Assembly (NCBI GenBank): GCA_035620615.1
Contig: DASPGM010000010.1
Location: 62,001 to 126,000, forward strand
Length of the DNA: 64,000 nucleotides
DNA from: CSP1-1 sp035620615
GTDB taxonomy: Archaea; Thermoproteota; Nitrososphaeria; Nitrososphaerales; Nitrosopumilaceae
Reading direction: 5' to 3'
The position numbers and the translations under genes are program-made. The notes beneath the pieces were generated by a model, which ran no database searches, was not told the origin of the DNA, and worked only from the letters and a program-made list of their open reading frames with translations. How positions within the stretch are numbered: the stretch's first letter is position 1; the number at the start of each line of letters is the position of its first letter. Of the stretch, positions 14,567-21,828 are shown piece by piece.

Positions 14567-15973
14567 TTACAAAGTTTCCAAAGAAGTTGGTCTTCTTACA
14601 ACCATTTTTCCATATCCTGGTTTTCCTATAACTTGAAAATTCTCTGCAACAATTGTTCCTCGCACTATTGTCTTGACTGGCCAACCTTTGAGATTCCATC
14701 CAGAATAAATAACATAGTCAGAAAATCCTCCAAATAGTTCACTTGTAACTTTTTTTTCTTGTTTTAAATCAATCATTGTAATATCGGCATCTGAATTTTT
14801 TTCTAATGAACCTTTAACAGGATACATTCCAAAAATTTTTGCTGCGTTTGTACTAGTAATTTGTATTAATTTTTCAAGTGTAATCCTATTTTTATTTACG
14901 CCTTCACTCAACATTATGGGCAAAAGAGTTCCTATCCCAGGAAATCCTGCCAGTGCATCCCAAACGTCTTTACCTCCAAGTTTTAGTTTCAGTTGGTTTG
15001 CAACATGATCAGTCCCTATAGTATTAATCTGCCCATCATGAATTGCATTCCATACACTTTCAATATCACTTGATGACCTAATTGGCGGCATGACCTTTGC
15101 AAGATAACCTTGTTGTTTTTCATATGATAAAGTAAGATAATGGGGACATGTTTCTACAAAGATTTTTGTTCCATTTTTTTTCTCTTCTTTAATTTGCAGT
15201 AATGCATCATTTGAACCAATATGAACAAAATATAATGTACAATTGCATTCTCTAGCAAATTTAGAAATTGTTTTTATAGATTTAATTTCGGACTGAGTAG
15301 ATCTACTCTTAGACCATGCTGCTAACCCATCCTCGTTTTTTTCTTTGGCTGTTTTAATTCCACATCCACACATCTCATAATCTTCTGCATGAACTAAAAC
15401 TGGACATCCAAGTGAGGCAGCATTTTGAACTACTTTTTGAATTATTTCAGAGGTCACCTCTACCGCTGCATCATTTAAAGAAATTGTTCCAGGTTCCATA
15501 TCCATAAAAACATGCCCAACTTCTCCACCTAGATTCATGTATAATTTGAAAGAAGTAATCCATTTTTCTCGACAGAATTTCATTTCATCTATTTGTTCCA
15601 TATTAAAAATGGAAGCATGAATTGAATAATCGATATAATGACTTTGAGAGCTGGCAATTAATTGTGGTATCAATGATTTTTTATATGATCCTGGTAATCT
15701 GAGCATCCTCATCATTGTTGTGATTCCTCCAATTGCTGCAGCGTGTGATTCTGTTTGTGCCGCTTTTTCTATGGGTGAATAAACTCCATAATGTACATGT
15801 GTATCAATAATTCCTGGAATGGAAATCAATCCATTTCCATTTATTTTATTGTCACACGATGGAACATCTGTAGTAAAATCAACTATTTTTCCTTCATCAA
15901 TGACGATATTTTTGTTAAATACTCCATGAGGAAGGATAACATGTGAATCTACAATTACAGTATCAAATGTCAT
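14567..15973 (-). CDS. Dihydroorotase/hydantoinase-type amidohydrolase
   Basis: 468 aa cyclic amidohydrolase. Metal ligands are visible: DTHVHYG (His-x-His), a carboxylated-lysine candidate in SFKLYMN, VLVHAEDY, LYFVHIG and TIGTDH. True dihydroorotases usually have Arg two residues after the HxH (HxHxR) to bind the substrate carboxylate; here the motif reads HVHYG without Arg. That points to hydantoinase, dihydropyrimidinase or allantoinase-like chemistry rather than PyrC. Substrate unknown. It converges on rpiA with 5 bp between. Confidence 0.8.
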   Translation of the reverse strand: MTFDTVIVDSHVILPHGVFNKNIVIDEGKIVDFTTDVPSCDNKINGNGLISIPGIIDTHVHYGVYSPIEKAAQTESHAAAIGGITTMMRMLRLPGSYKKSLIPQLIASSQSHYIDYSIHASIFNMEQIDEMKFCREKWITSFKLYMNLGGEVGHVFMDMEPGTISLNDAAVEVTSEIIQKVVQNAASLGCPVLVHAEDYEMCGCGIKTAKEKNEDGLAAWSKSRSTQSEIKSIKTISKFARECNCTLYFVHIGSNDALLQIKEEKKNGTKIFVETCPHYLTLSYEKQQGYLAKVMPPIRSSSDIESVWNAIHDGQINTIGTDHVANQLKLKLGGKDVWDALAGFPGIGTLLPIMLSEGVNKNRITLEKLIQITSTNAAKIFGMYPVKGSLEKNSDADITMIDLKQEKKVTSELFGGFSDYVIYSGWNLKGWPVKTIVRGTIVAENFQVIGKPGYGKMVVRRPTSLETL

Positions 15974-16019
15974 CTATTTTTACTAAACATATGTTAGGGG
16001 TTTTAATCGTTGAGTAAAT

Positions 16020-16029
16020 GAATAAAAAC
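16020..16029 (+). promoter_or_regulatory. TATA-like box for tRNA-Ala
   Basis: GAATAAAAAC lies about 25 nt upstream of the mature tRNA-Ala 5' end, where an archaeal TATA box is expected. Assignment is by position and composition only. Confidence 0.35.
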
Positions 16030-16050
16030 AGATTCTTTTGTGGTAAGTGA

Positions 16051-16122
16051 GGGCCGGTGGTTTAGTGGTATAACGCCGCGTTCGCAACGCGGATGTCGAG
16101 GGTTCAATTCCCTCCCGGTCCA
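16051..16122 (+). tRNA. tRNA-Ala (anticodon CGC)
   Basis: 72 nt with discriminator A; CCA is not encoded. Acceptor GGGCCGG pairs with CCGGTCC, leaving a G3-U70 wobble, the universal alanine identity element. Anticodon stem CCGCG/CGCGG with loop TTCGCAA gives anticodon CGC (codon GCG). T-arm GAGGG-TTCAATT-CCCTC. No intron. Confidence 0.97.
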
Positions 16123-16165
16123 CTCTCTAGAAACTATTATACATAAACCAAGAATATTCATTTAC

Positions 16166-16528
16166 ATGAAGGTTTTCAATGGAAAACAAGCTGCCGAAGA
16201 CTATATGTCTAGCCACACACTTGCATTTTCAACACCAGAGTTGACCCTCATGAGATTTTCATTTTGGTTAGGAGATATGGTTCCAGATCCATCTAAAAAA
16301 GAAAGTAGTATTCCTAGGTTACTTACATTTGTTGAAGAAAAAGATTTTGAGCCGGTTCAAATCATTGATGATGAAAAATATGAACCGACAGGGGCGGTAA
16401 GGAGTTCTGGAATGTATGGTAAGACTTCTCCACAAACTAGCACTGAGACAAAATTTTGTTCTGATTGTGGAAATAAAATTGCATCAACAGCAAAATTTTG
16501 TAATGAATGTGGTGCAACTCAAGTATAA
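16166..16528 (+). CDS. Zinc-ribbon protein, 120 aa
   Basis: 120 aa from ATG 16166 (MKVFNGKQAAEDYM); the longer frame starting at 16040 is tRNA sequence. The N-terminal ~80 residues form a compact domain (FSTPELTLMRFSFWLGDMVPDPSKKESSIPRLL) that I do not recognise. After a short linker, residues ~95-117 are a double-knuckle zinc ribbon (FCSDCGNKI / KFCNECG). The next two non-thioredoxin genes, at 16547 and 17632, end with the same kind of ribbon. Function unknown. Confidence 0.7.
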   Translation: MKVFNGKQAAEDYMSSHTLAFSTPELTLMRFSFWLGDMVPDPSKKESSIPRLLTFVEEKDFEPVQIIDDEKYEPTGAVRSSGMYGKTSPQTSTETKFCSDCGNKIASTAKFCNECGATQV

Positions 16529-16546
16529 TTTTTATTTATAAATATT

Positions 16547-17089
16547 CTAAACTTTATTTCCACATTTTGTACAAAACTTTGCGTGAGGTCTAAGTTCTGC
16601 ACCACAATCCGTACAATGCATTACATGTTCTGAAAAGCGTGAAATTAAAGAAGGATCTGGAGTTGGAAGTGTACCAGGTTGACTAAAACCTTGTTGAGCT
16701 GAAATTACTGAAGGGGGTGCACCAACTGGATTTTGATTAGTACCCACACGTGCAACAGATGATTGCATTCCCATTCCACCAGTCATTCCCGGAGACCCCA
16801 TACCAGGCATTAAACCAGGAGAATGGGTACCCCCAAGAGTGGTACCACCAGAAATTTTATCAAGAGCTTTTTTTAGTTCAAAAATAACTTTGATAGAAAG
16901 AAATTCTAGTGCAGAATAAGCAACTACATAATCTCCTAGTTTTTGAAAAAATTGCTTATCAGAGAGTTTACCATTCTTGTATAGATTATTTGCATCAAGA
17001 AATGATTCATAGTAACCTTGAGATTGATCAAACAATGCATTTAATTTATCTGTCAGAAGATTTAATGTATCTACTTCACCAAGCGACAT
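16547..17089 (-). CDS. Zinc-ribbon protein with Gly/Met/Pro-rich linker
   Basis: 180 aa in three parts: an N-terminal helical domain (~1-80, LTDKLNALFDQSQGYYESFLDANNLY...), a low-complexity Gly/Met/Pro/Ser linker (~80-145, PGLMPGMGSPGMTGGMGMQ) and a C-terminal zinc ribbon (HCTDCGAELRPHAKFCTKCGNKV). The architecture suggests a flexible adaptor. It converges on the 16166-16528 gene, which ends with the same ribbon type, with an 18-bp gap. No specific function can be assigned. Confidence 0.7.
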   Translation of the reverse strand: MSLGEVDTLNLLTDKLNALFDQSQGYYESFLDANNLYKNGKLSDKQFFQKLGDYVVAYSALEFLSIKVIFELKKALDKISGGTTLGGTHSPGLMPGMGSPGMTGGMGMQSSVARVGTNQNPVGAPPSVISAQQGFSQPGTLPTPDPSLISRFSEHVMHCTDCGAELRPHAKFCTKCGNKV

Positions 17090-17155
17090 ATTATTTTAAT
17101 ATGTACATTTCGAATATTAATTACTTTAGATTAAAACAGGAAAATTATGACCAAG

Positions 17156-17497
17156 CTAGACTTTTTCTAGAGCTCTATCAATCATATTTTTGTAAGATTC
17201 TTTTGAAGCAGCACCCACTTGTTGGGCAATAATCTGACCTTTATTGAAAATTGCTAAAGTTGGAATACTAAATACGTTATATTTCGAGGCAAGTTCATTT
17301 GCATGATCTACATTTACTTTGACAAAATCTACTTTTCCATCATATTCTTCTGATAATTCCTCTACAACTGGACTAACCATTCTACAAGGACCACACCACT
17401 CTGCCCAAAAGTCTACAAAAACTGGCATAGACGAACTTATTACATCAGTTTCCCAACTCTTAGTATCTGACACTTGTTTAACTGCCATTGTAGTCAT
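17156..17497 (-). CDS. trxA: Thioredoxin
   Basis: 113 aa canonical thioredoxin with active site WCGPC (FWAEWCGPCRMV) near residues 35-39 and cis-Pro FSIPTLAIF. It reduces protein disulfides using electrons from thioredoxin reductase, which is not in the window. It stands among genes for zinc-ribbon proteins, whose cysteines are redox sensitive. The upstream region contains a 10-bp inverted repeat at 17513-17577. Confidence 0.95.
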   Translation of the reverse strand: MTTMAVKQVSDTKSWETDVISSSMPVFVDFWAEWCGPCRMVSPVVEELSEEYDGKVDFVKVNVDHANELASKYNVFSIPTLAIFNKGQIIAQQVGAASKESYKNMIDRALEKV

Positions 17498-17512
17498 AAT
17501 TCATTCAAACAT

Positions 17513-17577
17513 CCCTAAATATGTTCACACTAATTTGAGACCGATGTAAAATGCAATTTATTCTAAAATATTTAGGG
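17513..17577. promoter_or_regulatory. 10-bp inverted repeat in divergent trxA promoter
   Basis: CCCTAAATAT at 17513-17522 recurs inverted as ATATTTAGGG at 17568-17577, separated by 45 nt, between the divergent starts of trxA (17497) and the PRC/zinc-ribbon gene (17632). The trxA-proximal copy lies where a minus-strand TATA box should be, so part of the similarity may simply be core promoter. It could also be a paired operator. Confidence 0.35.
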
Positions 17578-17631
17578 TGTTTTCAAATTTTATGAATATA
17601 TACTTAAATGACCTTTTGAGAAATCTCAGAT

Positions 17632-18444
17632 ATGAGCTTAGAATCAAGGACTAAGAAATTAAGGGGTTCTGGCGGTTATATTATGGCCTCAATAAATGAT
17701 GAACTTCAAAGAAAAGGAAACTTGGGAGGGCCTGATTTATTTTTAGCACCAGTTGGAAGAATTGAAGCTGAGAAAATTTCAAAATTTTATTGTAATACCT
17801 GTGAAAAAGACTATGAGGGAGCTCCTAGAATCCAATTTGAAAATCCCAATGAGGAAGTAGCAGAAAATCTAATTCTTGTAGAAAAGGGACAATACATTTG
17901 TACTACTTGTGGTTCCACTCTTGCCGAGTATAGAGAATTCAAAAAACCAAATGAGGCCGGAGATACTGGTAATGCGCGGCCATTGCCTTCAGGAGCTGAT
18001 ACAATGATGCCTCCACCTACAAAGACTATACAGCAATCATTTACTCCACCAAGTCCAGCTGTTACAATTCCTGATTTTGATTCTCAAGTACTTCGAAGTT
18101 CAAATTTAGAAGATTATACAGTACGTCAAACTCAACAAAGTAATTCATCTTTTAATGCAATTGCAGGAATGACCGTTTATGATGAAAAAGCAAAAAGAAT
18201 GGGAACGGTAAAACAAGTGGGAGTTGATGCAACTCAAAATGTTGTATTAATAATAACAAAAAATGATGGAAGCGATATTAGTGTAAAATGGAATCAAATA
18301 AAAAAAATTGGAGAAATAATTCTACTTGGAGAAGGTCAAGTTGAAAATATTCCCACAGTCCAATCAACTTCAAAATGTTCTAGCTGTGGTTTTGAAAATA
18401 AGCCTGGCTCCAAATTCTGTCAAAGTTGTGGATCTCAAGTTTAA
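17632..18444 (+). CDS. PRC-barrel-like protein with two zinc ribbons
   Basis: 270 aa. N-terminal region with two C-x2-C pairs (FYCNTCEKDYEG and YICTTCGSTLAEY, residues ~52-103), a Pro-rich linker (~110-170), then a segment like a PRC barrel (AGMTVYDEKAKRMGTVKQVGVD ... ISVKWNQIKKIGEIILLG, ~173-240). It ends in a zinc ribbon (KCSSCGFENKPGSKFCQSCGSQV). PRC barrels bind partners in RNA processing (RimM) and, in archaea, are associated with CdvB-type division machinery. Role here inferred only. A second Met at codon 18 is an alternative start. Confidence 0.7.
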   Translation: MSLESRTKKLRGSGGYIMASINDELQRKGNLGGPDLFLAPVGRIEAEKISKFYCNTCEKDYEGAPRIQFENPNEEVAENLILVEKGQYICTTCGSTLAEYREFKKPNEAGDTGNARPLPSGADTMMPPPTKTIQQSFTPPSPAVTIPDFDSQVLRSSNLEDYTVRQTQQSNSSFNAIAGMTVYDEKAKRMGTVKQVGVDATQNVVLIITKNDGSDISVKWNQIKKIGEIILLGEGQVENIPTVQSTSKCSSCGFENKPGSKFCQSCGSQV

Positions 18445-18490
18445 CAGGAACTGATAGGTTTTCTCATGAATTCAATGGAAGGAATGTAGA

Positions 18491-19228
18491 ATGAAAGGTG
18501 GAATAATTCCAAAGGGAATTCTCAAAGATGTTATAATTGTTGCAATAGGAGTTTTAATAATATGGATGGGTCTTAGAGTAGTCTTTGGTACTGAAAATCC
18601 ATTTTATGTTGTTTCAAGTGGAAGCATGATTCCTGAACTTCAAGTATTTGATGTGTTAGTTGTACAGGGAAATGATCCATTTGAATCTGTAAAAATTGGC
18701 GATGTAATTGTATTTGATAGGCCTGAAGGACAAGATAGGGTAATTGTTCATAGAGTTGCGGCAATACTCAATGAAGATCCTTATACTATTAGAACCAAAG
18801 GAGATGCAAATCCAACCTCAATTCCCGGAACCGACTTTCCAATTACTGAAAAAGAATACATCGGAAAAGTGGCATATGTAATACCACAAGTTGGATATGT
18901 AACAAGAGTTCTCACTCCTCCAATTAATTATATAATAATTGCCATCATAATTGGTGTTATGATTTTCAAACAATTAAAGAAAACCAAAAAAGAACATGGA
19001 TTATCAGATTCATTTGAATTTGATTCAATAAATAATAACAATCAAGAATCTAAAGATACGGATGATTTTAAAATTCCATATGATAAAGAATATTCAAAAG
19101 AAGTTAAAAAAACATCACATATAGAGAATGAATCAGAAAAGAATATTTCAAGTACAGACAATGAAAAAAATTCTAACTCAAAAGATGATTTTAAAATTCA
19201 ATCAAAGACTGAAAAAGATGAAAAATAA
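18491..19228 (+). CDS. Signal peptidase I, archaeal/ER (S26B) type
   Basis: 245 aa. An N-terminal membrane helix (~12-32) is followed by the catalytic serine S45 (SSGSMIPEL), His87 (VIVHRVA) and Asp105 (RTKGDANP), the Ser-His-Asp set of Sec11-like enzymes (bacterial enzymes use Lys). A second membrane helix occurs at ~140-158 (INYIIIAIIIGVMIF), then an unusual ~85-residue charged cytoplasmic tail. It cleaves signal peptides from exported proteins such as the copper protein encoded next. The tail has no recognisable domain. Confidence 0.9.
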   Translation: MKGGIIPKGILKDVIIVAIGVLIIWMGLRVVFGTENPFYVVSSGSMIPELQVFDVLVVQGNDPFESVKIGDVIVFDRPEGQDRVIVHRVAAILNEDPYTIRTKGDANPTSIPGTDFPITEKEYIGKVAYVIPQVGYVTRVLTPPINYIIIAIIIGVMIFKQLKKTKKEHGLSDSFEFDSINNNNQESKDTDDFKIPYDKEYSKEVKKTSHIENESEKNISSTDNEKNSNSKDDFKIQSKTEKDEK

Positions 19229-19317
19229 CAAAATTTAAAATTTCAAGTTCAGTTCATATCCTAACTAATTGATCTTTAATAAGATCATTTATAATTAGAT
19301 TAATTTTATCGCTTTTT

Positions 19318-20202
19318 ATGACCGCAGTCGATAAAGCAGCAATTGCTTGGACTATTGCCATTGTTGTGATAGGAGTAAGTATAGCATCTATAGGTGGTCA
19401 ATTTCAATCACCTGAAACTCCAATTAATACTCCATCACAACCAGTAATGGAAAAAGAATCTGCTGCAACTACGCAACCAACATTAAGTAAAGCTACTATG
19501 CCAGGTTGGGACAGAATAGAATCTGTTAAAGATCCTGGACTAGGACACGAATTTCATCAACTGGCAGTGATTTTACCTCCAAGTGACAAAATGTATTCAG
19601 GAACTATCACATATGATGCATCAGAACCTGTACAACTTGTTTCCTTGAAAGGGCCATTGGGTGCAGGAGAAACCACCCAGCAACCAATTTGGACTCCTGA
19701 TGGTAAAACAAATTTTGCATTAACGTTAGTTGATCAAAAAAGTGCTAAGGGAACATGGAAGTTTGAAGGAAATGCTCTTGCATTACATACAATGAAGACT
19801 ACAAAATTCATTGCAGATTACAAACTTGATTATAAAGAATCTGCAGCACCAACGATGGAAAAGACAACTTCTCCACCTATGAAAGAGGAGAGTGCAGGAC
19901 CAAAAACAGTTAAGGTATCAGTTCCAGCTGGAACATCGGTTCCTGGATGTGAAGAAGTTAACAAATGCTATGATCCAGCATCCGTATCTATCAAGAAAGG
20001 TGATACTGTAACTTGGTCCAATGATGACTCTGCTGCACATACTGTTACAAGTGGAAGTCCTACAGATGGTCCAAGTGGTGTGTTTGATAGTAGTTTGTTC
20101 ATGGCAGGAAAAACTTTCTCTCACACTTTTGATAAGGCAGGAGATTACAACTACTTTTGTATGGTTCACCCATGGATGACAGGAAGCGTTAAAGTTTCCT
20201 AA
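19318..20202 (+). CDS. Secreted blue copper (plastocyanin-like) protein
   Basis: 294 aa. N-terminal membrane anchor (~7-27), a central ~120-residue domain of unknown type (WDRIESVKDPGLGHEFHQLAVIL... ), a Pro/Met/Ser linker, and a C-terminal cupredoxin domain (~200-294). Type 1 copper ligands are H241 (AAHTV), C281, H284 and M287 (FCMVHPWM). It probably carries electrons on the outer face of the membrane; in ammonia oxidisers such proteins replace cytochrome c. The C-terminal domain is nearly the same as that of the protein at 57166-58158. Confidence 0.9.
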   Translation: MTAVDKAAIAWTIAIVVIGVSIASIGGQFQSPETPINTPSQPVMEKESAATTQPTLSKATMPGWDRIESVKDPGLGHEFHQLAVILPPSDKMYSGTITYDASEPVQLVSLKGPLGAGETTQQPIWTPDGKTNFALTLVDQKSAKGTWKFEGNALALHTMKTTKFIADYKLDYKESAAPTMEKTTSPPMKEESAGPKTVKVSVPAGTSVPGCEEVNKCYDPASVSIKKGDTVTWSNDDSAAHTVTSGSPTDGPSGVFDSSLFMAGKTFSHTFDKAGDYNYFCMVHPWMTGSVKVS

Positions 20203-20252
20203 TCTATCATTTTTTATTTTTTTTAAGAACTAAACTAGAATTTAATTTTTGA

Positions 20253-21761
20253 TTAATCTTCAGAATTTAATCTAAATACTCGTTTAAAATATTCAGAAGG
20301 TTCTTTAATTTCTTCATTGTCGTCTTTGACACCAGCTAAGTTTTTTGCTAATTGACGCTTGTAACCTAATTGCATTTGTCGAGCAATTTGAATTCTTTGT
20401 GCCTGTGGGGAACCAGCTCCATGCATAGATTCTGTAAGATATCCTACGGCATTTCTTCCCATTGTCATGTTTTCAATTAATCGTAAAATTCTCATTCTGT
20501 TTTCAACATCAACTCCTTTCCTTCCTGCTAGATACTTTTTCAAAAGAGGGCCAGCTTCTGGATGTCTAAAGTCCTTTTCAGAAGGCATAGTGACTACCAA
20601 TCCTCCTGCAATATCTTGTGCTAATCTGCCTATTTCATATGGAAATCGAGTTACATTATGCTTACAAACTTGAGCTAACATATCATCATTAAGATATACT
20701 CCTGACTTCATTTTGTATGCTTGATATGAAGATGCTATACCAGCTGCAAAAATTGATTCATTAAGATGAGTCATTTCAACTAATTTATCTTTGATATGTG
20801 AAACGTTTGGAATACCGTTGTAATCAGATATTGTTGAGGCAGCACCAATTAATACATCACCTAGTCCTGTTTTACAGACATAGCTTCTTCTATGATAACA
20901 AGTAAATCTTTCAATTAACATTGAAGCAAATTCGTATTCGCCGTCCATGAATACTTTATCCCATGGAATAAACACATTATCAAGAATTATCATTGCCTCT
21001 TGTCCTGCATATTGAGCATTTCCAGAATCAAGTTCTCCTCCCTCCATACTTCGTGTATCACAGGACTGTCGACCATAAATGTAGGTTATACCAGGTGCGT
21101 CTGCAGGAAAAGCTCCTACTATAGCATAGTCCTTGTCATTTTCTGTTAATCTTAAAGTAGGCATTATTATTATCCAATGAGAATTGATGCAGCCTGTTTG
21201 ATGAGCTTTAGCTCCAGTAACGTAAATTCCTTTTTCATCTCTTTTTACAACATGAACAAACATATCTGGATCAATTTGTTCTGCAGGTCCTTTACTTCTA
21301 TCCCCTTTGGGATCAGTCATTGCCCCGCCAATAACAAAGTTCTCCTCTTGCATCATTTTTATAAAATCAAGTAATCTTTTATGATAATCTGTTCCATGTT
21401 TTTCATCAATTTCATATGTTGTTGAATGAAGCGAGTTAATTGCATCCATTCCTACACATCTCTGAAAACATGTTCCAGTATTTTGTCCTAACTTTCGTTG
21501 CATTTTATTTTGAAAAACCAAATCTTGAGCACTTTCAGCAATGTGTAGGAAACGATTTACTCTCTTGCCGCTAATAGAAGATTTAGCTGAAGCAAGTTCT
21601 TCTTCTCTTACAGCCAAATCATATGTCTCAGCTACTGCATTTATCGATGGTCGAATTATAGGATGTTCAACTGGATCTTTTATCTCCTCACCAAATAGGA
21701 AAATTTTTAGTTTTCTCCCACGTAAACTATCAATGTATTCTTTGCCAGTTCTAATTGCCAT
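20253..21761 (-). CDS. 4-Hydroxybutyryl-CoA dehydratase
   Basis: 502 aa, HpaB/4-hydroxyphenylacetate hydroxylase superfamily. Fe-S ligands expected for the dehydratase are visible: C98 and C102 (GTCFQRCVGMD) plus H290 and C296 (CYHRRSYVCKTG). Flavin-only monooxygenases of the superfamily lack these cysteines. It dehydrates 4-hydroxybutyryl-CoA to crotonyl-CoA using FAD and a [4Fe-4S] cluster, a key step of the thaumarchaeal 3-hydroxypropionate/4-hydroxybutyrate cycle. It lies 67 bp downstream of the acyl-CoA synthetase that makes its substrate. The product name rests on motif and context. Confidence 0.92.
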   Translation of the reverse strand: MAIRTGKEYIDSLRGRKLKIFLFGEEIKDPVEHPIIRPSINAVAETYDLAVREEELASAKSSISGKRVNRFLHIAESAQDLVFQNKMQRKLGQNTGTCFQRCVGMDAINSLHSTTYEIDEKHGTDYHKRLLDFIKMMQEENFVIGGAMTDPKGDRSKGPAEQIDPDMFVHVVKRDEKGIYVTGAKAHQTGCINSHWIIIMPTLRLTENDKDYAIVGAFPADAPGITYIYGRQSCDTRSMEGGELDSGNAQYAGQEAMIILDNVFIPWDKVFMDGEYEFASMLIERFTCYHRRSYVCKTGLGDVLIGAASTISDYNGIPNVSHIKDKLVEMTHLNESIFAAGIASSYQAYKMKSGVYLNDDMLAQVCKHNVTRFPYEIGRLAQDIAGGLVVTMPSEKDFRHPEAGPLLKKYLAGRKGVDVENRMRILRLIENMTMGRNAVGYLTESMHGAGSPQAQRIQIARQMQLGYKRQLAKNLAGVKDDNEEIKEPSEYFKRVFRLNSED

Positions 21762-21828
21762 AAAAAAGGTCCCTCGAAGTTGTATAAAAATTCAGATCAT
21801 AATAAAAATGATTTTTGGTAATAGATTT

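Noticed and set aside
16040..16165. Upstream extension of the zinc-ribbon frame
   Set aside because: It is tRNA-Ala sequence read as protein.
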